From Branchiostoma floridae (Eukaryota; Chordata; Leptocardii; Amphioxiformes; Branchiostomatidae): a stretch of 64,000 nucleotides of DNA. The notes below the pieces were generated by a model. It was not told the origin of the DNA. It ran no database searches and saw nothing but the letters and a program-made list of their open reading frames with translations. The DNA lies in contig NC_049984.1 of NCBI RefSeq assembly GCF_000003815.2, positions 797,004 through 861,003 of the forward strand, given 5' to 3'. Both the position numbers and the translations under genes were made by a program. How positions within the stretch are numbered: the stretch's first letter is position 1; each line of letters begins with the position of its first letter. Of the stretch, positions 34,501 through 41,976 are shown piece after piece.

Positions 34501-36642
34501 AAATCAAGTGCTTAATTTTTGTATAGATCAGATTTTGTCCACTTAATAGGCATAAGCACATTAAAAACTGCAAAACATTGACCCACCTTTCTGAAGATCA
34601 ACAAGTGACCTAGCAAAGGGTTCCAAAAATGCGTGCATTGGAGGCTTCAGATTTCCAAACCATATCCCTGCAAAGATGCAGTTCTCCCGCTTGGTCCTAT
34701 GTACAGTTTGAGACATAAAAGATGAAAACATTAGATACGTTTTTCTGCCTCAGTCTGATTAAATGAAGTTATGGTATTTATGTCATAACATGTATATTAA
34801 CTGAGTCTCAGAACGTAATGCTAGTTCACCTCTATTTGTAGGATAACTTTTATCCGTTGTATTTAACCCCAGTGTATTTCAAGATATATAAAGTCGACGG
34901 ATGGTGGTTTCAAATTGCATTTTTTCAATAAAATGCAGTTTGAGACCACTGTCCATCCATCAACATGATATCCCTAAATATCCTGTTTTTAGGTACAACA
35001 ACGGATATAGGTTACCCTGTGAATAAAGGTTAGCGTTATATCAACCTGTGTCTGAAAAAAAATCTAAAAAATTTGTAGATGTCCAGCCCACAGTCTCTGA
35101 GTGCCTTTATGGGAACACTTATCATTGCATTGAAATAAACCATTCATTAAGAACATAAGTACATACACATGTACATGATACTGTCATTTTGGAAGTTTTT
35201 TTTAACGAATAGGTGGAGCTACTATACAGTGGTTAAGTGTTTGCTTCTTTTTTATTCCAAAAGTTGTCATCAATGGTACATTAAATTCTATACACATGTT
35301 GGTCAGATACAATTGAAAAAGAATGACATGCTACAATGTAGCTTTCAAATGTAGTTTTCAAAACTTTTCTTCATACACACAAATTCTATGTAGCAATGTC
35401 TTACCTGTGATGGTATGGTAGTTCATTAACTGTGAAATATATGGGCCAGATTCCATAATTGCTTGACTTGAAGACTCGAGCACCATCAGTATTCATCATT
35501 AGGGACATGTTGTTTCGGTCTCTTAACTCCTTTATCTTCTTGTATTGTCTTCCATCAGTTACATCTTCATACGTATTTTGCCCCTTTCTTGTTCTCTCAA
35601 ATCGGTTGCGAATGAGTTTACAGAATCCTTCACCTGCAGGAATAAAAAGATATGATCAACAAATAAGCAGTGCTTTCAAAACCTGAAGCTCTGCTTCAGT
35701 ACTGTATCAAGCCACTAGTGGGCCAAAAATCAATTTATCATTTTATCATCTCAATATACATACATGTACATGATGAAATACCCACTTACACACACACACA
35801 CACACATACACACACACACAAACACAAACACGCATACATTCAAATTGATTCAATGCGAGATATGACAAAAAAATTAGAAAACTAGACATCCGGGTAATAA
35901 GATATGCCAAATAGCAGTTACTCAATCAACTGGATATGGATATGAAACTGTCACAAGTTAGATATCATTCAATTATATATAGGTGTTCCGGACTGGAAAA
36001 TCTATATCAATGTTATCGTGGTCCAGGTATGATGTAAATGAAAGTATGAAAGGACATACAATGTAGGAAATATTAAGGAAGGTCAATGCACTTACGCTTG
36101 CACATACACTGCAGCTGGTCACGGATCGGCATTTCTAAGAAGTACACAGTGTCTGATCCAGATAGGTCCTTCCCACATGCCTGATTCTTACAAGTCTGAC
36201 GGGTTGGGTGGTTGAGGGCCAGACAACTGCAGACTTTCCACTTTATGACCGGGAATTGCAAGTTTTTCAAGCTGAAAAACTTGTCAAATACGTGACGAGA
36301 TGTTACCATGAGGCTGTCTTTGTGACAATGGAGCCCCATCAAAATTAGTAGGGCACTGAGTGCGTCACTGGGAAAGTGATAGTTCAGCGCGCAGGCCATT
36401 AGCATTACCATACTTTCACCGTATGTTATTTGTGCTCCATCGAAAAGCAACATCGTCTCCAAACGTTGGTTTCCAGGTGTTTCCACGTCGGTGTGTTCCA
36501 TGTTAGAACCTGAAGTTGAGCTGTGGAAGTGTCTAAACACAGTGGATGTCCGTGCACGGACTTCTTCTACTTCCTCCCAGTCTACTCCACACGATTCTCC
36601 AAAGTCATTGAAATCTGACTCGGGTTCAGATTCAGCCTCCAT
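19298..36642 (-). CDS. Tnp2/CACTA (EnSpm)-type transposase gene, ten exons, intact frame
   Basis: Exons on the - strand are 36642-36096, 35633-35405, 34696-34587, 25572-25301, 24882-24609, 23179-22982, 22690-22533, 22128-22007, 20935-20783 and 19691-19298. Every border is GT-AG and all phases fit, giving 2457 nt and 818 aa. Family hallmarks are TDG with Asp232 before NELPYHH and a WFGNLKPPM segment, VGCTADMQAKAL with Asp319, the CPKC pair Cys338/Cys341, and GMAVDYMHNALLGV with Asp411 and His414. A DUF4218-like region follows (LGPLWANSCFYFEDLNG, then VHGTNGIVEQ). Known CMC-type transposases carry two Asp, a CxxC pair and a DxxH-like motif in this order, which the sequence reproduces. The acidic N-terminus ends in a Cys-rich stretch (CKNQACG ... 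CMCKR). The start MEAESEPES at 36642 was chosen; an in-frame Met at 36696 is possible. Either a mobile element with introns or a domesticated gene; the terminal exon outside any recognised inverted repeat favours the latter. Confidence 0.87.
19987..20627 (-). mobile_element. Paired element A, TAACAT-CATTGGCATAATAC inverted ends
   Basis: The element begins TAACATGCATTGGCATAATA and ends with the inverted TATTATGCCAATGGATGTTA. It lies in the last intron of the transposase-like gene. It is close to identical, in inverted orientation, to element B at 43366-44254, and shares a 60-codon open frame (20239-20421, - strand). No known transposase is recognised, so it is probably non-autonomous. Confidence 0.75.
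20239..20421 (-). CDS. Small open frame in element A, 60 codons, unknown product
   Basis: The frame starts MAGKWRRTFNLTHSAV and contains HQKKFKIAVESCSSCAVSTC, a basic N-terminus followed by four Cys. The same peptide is encoded in element B, where the only coding differences seen are one silent change and a stop moved by one codon. The ATG follows a CpG-rich segment, so it may be a captured promoter and first exon. No family was recognised; it could also be non-coding. Confidence 0.35.
   Translation of the reverse strand: MAGKWRRTFNLTHSAVDPGDNATVPHTFTRVVGHQKKFKIAVESCSSCAVSTCDYYLQIW
20951..21315. repeat. 57-bp minisatellite beside a transposase-gene exon
   Basis: About six copies of a unit containing CTTCTGTATCTGTATCTATA and CGGCATAACACACCAG start within about 20 bases of the acceptor of the exon ending at 20935. 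Copy lengths vary through loss or gain of CTGTAT hexamers. A lone related piece, GCATAACACATG, lies near 49030. Confidence 0.9.
25780..26640. repeat. Degenerate dispersed repeat, second copy
   Basis: Multiple TACGCTAAATTC-type short units are present, together with blocks such as TTTTGAAATCTTGACCCTCT and an edge AAGGGCATGCAGGCCGCC. These match the copies at 10660-11030, 33090-33280 and 38270-39360. It lies in the long intron of the transposase-like gene, directly beside the DIRS element. Confidence 0.5.
26690..26848. repeat. DIRS terminal inverted repeat (3' end of element)
   Basis: The sequence around GTGCCATCACTGGGTCACAT through CATCTGTTTCTCATTT is repeated in inverse orientation at 31333-31494 with few changes. 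The outermost 30 bases are more diverged. Confidence 0.9.
26991..27912 (-). pseudogene. DIRS tyrosine recombinase, C-terminus disturbed by a gap
   Basis: The frame is open from 28617, but recognisable recombinase sequence starts near the Met at 27912 (MASMRRNLQGAG). It shows a core-binding stretch (STKKQYNGAWQKWVRWC), the first catalytic Arg in SADRGSTLAVL, the HxxR pair in AAHSTRGAATSAA and ILKAADWSSESTF. The expected catalytic Tyr should follow at once, but the frame then reads differently up to the run of N at 26990. A one-base loss at the gap edge is the simplest explanation, either real or an assembly error. It would integrate the circular DNA intermediate. Confidence 0.85.
27732..28710 (-). 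pseudogene. DIRS RNase H and methyltransferase-like region
   Basis: RNase H motifs appear in order: TIQTDASLQGWGG, HINVLELKAAFLSL, HLRMDNSTAVAYVNRKGG and the closing NQLADTLSR. A segment follows with DLFASRINTQLPRY, DAFMIDW, AYPPPILIPRVL and LLAPVWESQVWYPRVL, matching the DAM-like methyltransferase domain known from DIRS elements. Its last ~885 bases overlap the recombinase frame. It belongs to the same polyprotein as the reverse transcriptase but is offset by a frameshift. Confidence 0.85.
28685..29596 (-). pseudogene. DIRS reverse transcriptase region, frameshifted at its end
   Basis: A 303-codon stretch with clear reverse transcriptase motifs: FLVPKKNGGSRPVINLKHLN, LDLKDAYFTIPV, LPFGLTSSPRVF and the catalytic YLDD. 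It copies the element RNA into DNA. The reading frame closes shortly after DLTWWINSLALW, while the downstream RNase H continues in another - strand frame, so a small indel near 28710-28730 separates them. The true start may lie upstream of this Met, in the region after the gag-like stop at 29836. Confidence 0.9.
29836..31236 (-). CDS. DIRS gag-like protein
   Basis: This is a 466-codon frame starting MSSENTVENRELQEEG. The open frame extends upstream into the inverted repeat, but this Met fits the usual gag start just inside the repeat. The N-terminal half is rich in Pro, Gly and Ser and low in complexity. It carries the tandem TAGDPRDKTAGDPRD, and an Asp-Glu-rich segment lies mid-protein. The C-terminus is Lys/Arg/His-rich (QRHKQKHSAHFDRYRKKP), fitting a nucleic-acid-binding capsid-like protein. 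No zinc knuckle is present. Function is inferred from order in the element. Confidence 0.8.
   Translation of the reverse strand: MSSENTVENRELQEEGRRGKAKDKTAGDPRDKTAGDPRDIQNGGNTELPPKKPPAARGPHHQESNQLHPSGSQEIPEVVPTLPSFEPGREAMRWPNFFPFGSFPGAFMPNNGASGSSQATASSSAPGSFPQLPPGYPGFPWLMPSPLGHGFQSPQLSALETKFENFVQCVEHQMARLDDRLQDPVQTGSGHAVRHLASDDTTSDDGGAGPTEDPQMEGMFSSDFPSYGSEGFLQPVPDALFDKINKAFNVRLPKEDFDKYSEQYPLFENLSATLSAPKLTPEQAACVDNKLVLEDSKLRKIQDRFLLAARPLTSAYYALKHEDDADLDKDEIAKAISAALVLLGNASFSMSLYRREECCPNLDKDLRFLIAPEVSTSDSLFGPDFVNQVSKTKASKRALGDVLGPKKAASRPHQNSSSSNSQRHKQKHSAHFDRYRKKPYDKSGFYNKKNQAQSSGFRPPPNKKSS
31333..31494. repeat. DIRS terminal inverted repeat (5' end of element)
   Basis: Reverse complement of the repeat at 26690-26848. 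It lies about 100 bases before the gag-like start on the - strand. Confidence 0.9.
32192..33028. mobile_element. Element with tandem TTCGTCC subterminal repeats
   Basis: The left end (GTCCTTTCGTCCCCTAGACC, split by the MITE at 32202-32374) and the right end (ATCTAGGGGACGAAAAGACC) are inverted. Further TTCGTCC or GGACGAA copies lie inside both ends. No transposase is seen. It lies in the long intron of the transposase-like gene. Confidence 0.65.
32202..32374. mobile_element. MITE with 9-bp target duplication (Mutator-like), nested
   Basis: TAATCTCCAAGCAGATCCT at the left and its inverted copy AGGATCTGCTTGGAGATTA at the right bound 173 bp. TCCTTTCGT is present on both sides (32193-32201 and 32375-32383), a 9-bp target duplication. 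The duplicated bases belong to the end of the TTCGTCC element, so this insertion is younger. Partial relatives are near 32138 and 50211. Confidence 0.85.
33092..33281. mobile_element. Short element, GAGGGTCTGC inverted ends
   Basis: The left end is GAGGGTCTGCATGC and the right end is the inverted GCAAGCAGACCCTC. The interior has TACGCTAAGTTC-like units seen in the other copies of this family. It gives the clearest pair of ends for the degenerate family. Confidence 0.6.
35784..35832. repeat. (CA)n microsatellite
   Basis: A run of CA dinucleotides interrupted by TA and AA lies in the intron between the first two exons of the transposase-like gene. Confidence 0.9.
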
Positions 36643-37043
36643 GATGAAAAAAACTATGATTACAATGAAAGGGAATCTCAGAATAGAAGCAGACATGAGG
36701 GCAACCTATCCTGTGAGAGGAGGCACATGTGCGAGTGAGAATTTCAGATTAAACTGCCAGCATTGCCTCTGAAACCTAATTTATCACTGTCAACAGTCCA
36801 TACAGACATGCTCAGGACTGCAGTTGATCTCCAGATCCTATTCACAACATCATAACTAGCTGTATGTTCTTGGCACATAAAAACTTAGGCTGCATCATCG
36901 ATCCTGCTAATGCCTTTGTTGACATTAAAATGAAGGAATATTTCATTGTCATACTCAGTACAACTCTACATTTTTCAGTGTGAGGTGTGCCAAAGTGATA
37001 CCATATGGTGGATGTGGTAGAGGAGCTTAATGTGACCCTGAGG

Positions 37044-37233
37044 TACTCTCCAAGCAGAGGTTAGGATCCGGCTGTTTTTTAAACTTTTTTTTGAGTCATT
37101 TTTATCAGGCTTTCTATTTTTTTTCTATATCTTGCTGTGTCAAAACCTAACTTTGGCTGGCGTACTTCAAGAAAAATGACAAAATAGAAAGCCCGATAAA
37201 AACAGCCAGAGCCTAACCTCTGCTTGGAGAGTA
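37044..37233. mobile_element. MITE with perfect 9-bp target duplication (Mutator-like)
   Basis: The inverted ends are TACTCTCCAAGCAGAGGTTA and TAACCTCTGCTTGGAGAGTA. ACCCTGAGG flanks both sides (37035-37043 and 37234-37242). The inner parts (ATAGAAAGCC ... AACAGCCAGAGCC) recur as half-copies near 60870-60950 and 63870-63940. The 190-bp body has no coding capacity. Confidence 0.88.
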
Positions 37234-37259
37234 ACCCTGAGGTAGCCTGGAACACACAT

Positions 37260-37454
37260 TACTGTAAATGCAGTCAACTTTTTGGTTTTCGCGTTGCCAA
37301 TTTATCGCGAAATTAAAACCACCGCGAAAAATTTTCCATAGCAATAAGAGACTACAGTGCATGGTCCTACTGCAAACTTAAAACCACTGCGAACAGTCAT
37401 TTTTCTCTGCTACTGCACAATTAATCCCCGCAAACTTAAATACATTTTACAGTA
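37260..37454. mobile_element. TACTGTAAATGCA-family MITE
   Basis: It starts TACTGTAAATGCAGTC and ends CATTTTACAGTA. The interior contains TCGCGAAATTAAAACCACCG and near-complements, giving the family palindrome. It lies 27 bases beyond the MITE at 37044. Confidence 0.7.
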
Positions 37455-38260
37455 TTAGAATTTTTGTCCTAGAAATGCTGAGTGAGGGTGTTGAGCCTGG
37501 ATGCCACTGACCAGAACTGGGCCTGCCCAGCTCATGCAGCTAGCCTGGATATAAGCTCATGCCATACCCCTTACCCTGTCATAGATTCTTTGGGGGCATG
37601 TTTTGCACTGAGCGACTAGCTAGAGTCCAGGTCCTGGAGTATAGGCTTCATAATTAGGCCCTGGAAGCAATCTTGCATAGTTTTTTTTTAGAACAGTGCT
37701 CTACATTCTTCAGGGATCTCCAGGACCAGTTCAAAAGGTCCAAGATTGAAATTTTCTTCTTGGGCTGGAGAAAAGTCCAATCCCAAAAATGTTAACTTGA
37801 ACTTATGATATAACACTGATGAAAGTGTACTTTGTGAATTGTCATTGGCTCTTATGAGTCTGATCATCCAGGTACATGTAATAAATATGATGTAGACAAG
37901 TTTTATGTTCATGGTTTTTGAAGTGGCCGCTTCACTGGAAACTAAACACCACCAGTAGAACATTTTCCTTCTGTCTTTAGTTTGCGCGGCACCCCCCTCT
38001 TGCTACATGTACATGTACATGCAATATACACTGTGCATTGTCTCAGTTAAATATTCAATTCAATTCAAGTTTATTGAACCAATACCACATAACTGTATCT
38101 GAATTGTGTTCTAATGAAATAGAATAAATGAGGTATGGTATAAATTAAATGTACTATTACTTTATTATAAGAAGGTAGATACAGTCATACAACTTACAAG
38201 TGATGCATATTCCTATTCGCAACTTGCACTAGATCAGGTTATCTGAATGGGTGAAAATAT
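37455..38260. other. Intergenic DNA, no gene seen
   Basis: No exon chain was recognised. A 91-codon - strand frame at 37688-37963 has a hydrophobic stretch but no support beyond being open. Confidence 0.35.
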
Positions 38261-38269
38261 TTGACTAAT

Positions 38270-39362
38270 GACATCGTGAGAAGGAAAAGACCCCGAGAAC
38301 CCGAAGGAATGACAAGGACAATGTCCGCAGCCTCAATGACATTTGCTTTCCTGGGGGTGCTAGACTGTTCCCGCCACAGAGGCGGCAGCAGCAAACTTCT
38401 TAACCCTTAAACTGCCAGAGTTTCAGCCCTATAAAATGCTACTTAGTGCCAGAATTTGCTGCTGACCTCCAGAAAGAAACGCCCGAGCAAGGTCGAAGTC
38501 CCTAACTTCCAGGGTGCTATCCTGGTTACATCCGGGTGTGGCACACAGGGCATGTATATGTGTGCTGTAGAGATTGAATTGACGCTTCATAGTGGGGTCT
38601 GGGGTATGCTCTCTGGGAATTGGTATTTCTGGCATTTTTCGGCAAATTTTGCCAACAGACTAAGCTAGCTTAATCTCCATCAAAATTACACATGGTTATA
38701 CATGTAGCTTTGACCTCCACCCCTCAACATATTTATACCATTTCGAGCTCGGAAGGCACGAGCCGTTGCAACATATTTAAAGTCCGGGGAAATGTTTAAA
38801 TCTAGACCTGATCTAAATCGCTATTTCCTGCATTTAACAGACGAAGCTTAATTAAATGATATCTTATTAAAGAGAAAAGTTTTTTTGGGCGACGACACAA
38901 CATATTTTAGCCATGTCGTTATGAGCGAAAGCTGTCGCAAGGAAGGTCCGGAGAAACCTCATTTTCTGCATTCGAGGTGTACATTTTGCCTGAAGCTAAG
39001 CTAATTTTGGCACAGAAATCTGAAAAGGTTTTTGAGGGCGACACTTCCGCAACATATCTTTACCATGTCCAGCGCCGAAGGCTGGGAGGCTCGTAGAAAT
39101 TTTGAAATCTGGACACTTTCAAATGTCATTTCCTGCATTTTCAGGGGCTTTATCTGGCATTTGACTTCGTGGGTATCATAAAACTTAAGTTGTTACGAAG
39201 AATTTCTTGGTGATGTTTAACAGTAAATTTGGGATGATCATCATAACAAAAAACGATTAACGTTGAATCAAAACGACCAATAACGCTTCACGAATAATAC
39301 CATTAACTGTGAATTAAAATGGCTAGTAACGCTTAACGGAAAAGGCATGCAGGCCCTCTTAT
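38270..39362. repeat. Degenerate dispersed repeat, large copy
   Basis: GAGAAGGAAAAG near the left and three or more diverged blocks of the type GGAAATTTTGAAATCTGGAC ... TTTCCTGCATTT are present. Then come runs of TAACGCTT(A/C)ACG units and the edge GGCATGCAGGCCCTCTTATA. It shares pieces with 10660-11030 and 25780-26640. Confidence 0.5.
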
Positions 39363-40201
39363 ATTGATAGGGATCCAGCCTGGAAGAGATGTCACTAAGA
39401 ATGATCATGCTTCAAATGATAGTTTTCACAGCCGGCCATGTATTAAATTTTTTCCTTTGGTTGCCGTTAATTGACTCCTCTGTCTGGCTAAACTCCCCTA
39501 GCATATTATTATGTCCAATTTTTATTTGACCATCAATCTTCGGAGCCTGGTATAGGCTATAATTTTTCACCCGAATAGTCCAGTCTGTTCTTAACCTTAA
39601 GTGGTACATTTCTTCACTGCCAGGCCATTCCCCAATGGTTTCTACTCCAATGTGGATGATAATAACTTTTCCTATGGTAGAATGCTGCATGGCTGGAACA
39701 TATGCTCATCTTGGTAGGAAAACATGATATATTACTGATTTCCTCAGTTCCCAACTGACCATCTGGAGAGTTAATAATCTCCAGTATTCAGTATCAGGTC
39801 CTTCTCTGGTCACACCACAGGGGACACATAAGAACTTTCTAGAAGAAAGTCAGGTCTCATAATTAATGATCTGTCAAAGCTCTCTAGATCTTTGCTGACA
39901 AAATGGGAGAAAACATGCAGATATTTTTTTTTTCATTGATGTGATCTATGTGGTCATTGGGTCTGCATATTTAAGGTTCTTAGAGTCATGAACCAATACA
40001 GTGAAACAATATGTTGGCTTCATTTTGTTTGGAGCATCTGGTACATTTTGTACCTTCCTTAGGTCATAATTAATGACCTGTCAGATTCCCAATTTGATGC
40101 GGTTCCTAGTGGCGGGCTTTTCGTCCTCATTTTCACCAGTGCTCACTTGAGAAAGGACGTACACTACACTTCTGAGGGAATAGTTCAATCTTTTGTTCAA
40201 G

Positions 40202-40853
40202 ATGCCAACCAAGAGACAAATGGGAGGTGAGTCAACAAGTCTTTATTTTGCTACCTTTCCTAGCACTTAAAAAAAAGGACCTGTATTACTGTTTCTCTAT
40301 ACTTAGTACAGTAGTTATTGATATTTTAAGTTCATACATTTATGTACATCTGTCATCATGCCTTTAATACCTACCATAAGCAAGTGTTTTCTTCATGTAT
40401 AGATGACCAGCGATTAGCTTATCGGAATTTCACACAGCAAAATGTACTTGGAAGTGAGTTGTTGTTTTTTTCAAACTAAAGTACATGGAAGGAAAGCAAC
40501 ATAGCAGGACAAAACACTGCAATTACAAGCACGAACATAGTGTACATGTTTGTATTTACCTTAAAGTTTGTGTATTATCGAGTAGGTTACCCTGTCTATA
40601 TCCCCACATATTTCTACAACCCTATTGAAAACAACAAAACCTTCAATTTCCACAGCACTACTCAGGGAGCCAGTGTGGTTATACATCTGGTTCCCTGAGA
40701 GTGAACCTCCCAAAGGAAGTGTTATCCAGAGGAAACATATTACATCACCAGAGAACCTGTCCCTGGGCAACCTGAAAGAACTCATGGAGGTGAAGGTGTT
40801 GTGGGGAGATGGAAAAACCTACCCCGGGCAGCTTAAGTTCTGGGGACAGCCAG
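40202..40853 (+). CDS. Upstream exons with a Tudor-like segment, possible alternative 5' end of the BEN gene
   Basis: Three exons chain in phase: 40202-40226 (MPTKRQMG), 40403-40453 and 40656-40853, with consensus GT-AG borders. The third encodes VWLYIWFPESEPPKGSVIQR and later VKVLWGDGKTYPGQLKFWG. That second string resembles the N-terminal Tudor-like segment of some BEN-domain proteins. The last exon ends one base into a codon, which does not match the exon at 47087, so a linking exon is missing or these exons belong to a separate gene. A possible terminal exon at 42492 closes within 20 codons in every frame. Confidence 0.6.
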
Positions 40854-41559
40854 GTAAGAACTCTTATTCATGTTAACAACTAATGAGTCCAGTGACCCTG
40901 TTCACACTAAAAAAAATTACCTGTGTCAAGTCGTCGAATGGGTTCAGAATCTTAACACATTGGGTACCTGCCTATGGCACTGGCTGCAAATACACCCGAT
41001 AGTATTATTATTATTATTAATCTAGCTGATTAGAAAATGCGGCTCCACTGCTCACTCAAGAAACTTTAAGGCAGGTTTTGAAACAGGAAACACAACATTT
41101 TTTATTCCGTCTTTTAATATGTATAACTAAACATTCTCTTGAACTTATTTTCTAACCCGTTGATTGTGATTTGCATGCTGTGAGTACAATGGCAGTGGCT
41201 AAAATCACCCACTTTAAATATAGGTCCACTGAATCCATATGTATGTGATTCAAAACCCAGAAACAAAACAAGAAACTACCCACTCACATTCACGTTCTGG
41301 CAAAACAGTGTCAGCAAAACCCAACTTTAATATGATCTCTTAGAAGTGGATGACGAAGGATCCGTTTTGGTTTAAGTCTATGCAGACTGACTGACTGAAA
41401 TAGTGACAGTGGTAGGGAGGCCCACACTACTTTCGGTAACAGATGTGGCATGTTTAGAAACAAATATCTCTTTATTGGCGCCCTGTACGGCAATTTTGAT
41501 AGCATTTTCTAAATCAGCGTAAAAAGTTTACCTAGCATAGTTATTTTCACATTTCTCCG

Positions 41560-41976
41560 GCAACGCAAACTAACGTTATCGCAGTTTAAAAATCGATGAA
41601 AAGTGTCCGCGCGCCCATGGTTTACGCGCTGCCCGCCCGTGACCCAGTTTTCAGCGCTGCGTCCTGCACTTCCGGGTTCAACCCGCGCGCCAGGCTAAAC
41701 TGTAACTATTTCTTTGATTCGTCGGCGCCTCGCGGTAAATTCAAATAGAGCCAATCAAAGGTTTCCTTATAAAGCCAACAGTCCTGGCTACGTCATATCC
41801 CGCCCGCTCTGAACAGCTGCGGGAGTCTCTTTTCAAAAGCGAAGTTGACGAGAATACATCGACGTATTTTCGCTGTATTTTTGACATCTCTTAATTTTCG
41901 GAAAAGCGGGTTTTACAGTCGATAGATAACATATGAAGGGACATACTGACGGAGTTTTATGAATTTCCGTGCAAAA
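41560..41976 (+). promoter_or_regulatory. CpG-rich promoter with CCAAT and TATA boxes
   Basis: CpG density rises sharply at 41600-41720 (GCGCGCCC, ETS-like CACTTCCGGG). AGCCAATCAAAG at about 41750 and CTTATAAAG at about 41766 stand in the usual order and spacing for a + strand start near 41795-41800. The next ATG in a good coding stretch is at 41977. This looks like the main promoter of the BEN-domain gene. Confidence 0.6.

Noticed and set aside
36491-36772. + strand open frame
   Set aside because: Antisense shadow of the first exon of the transposase-like gene.
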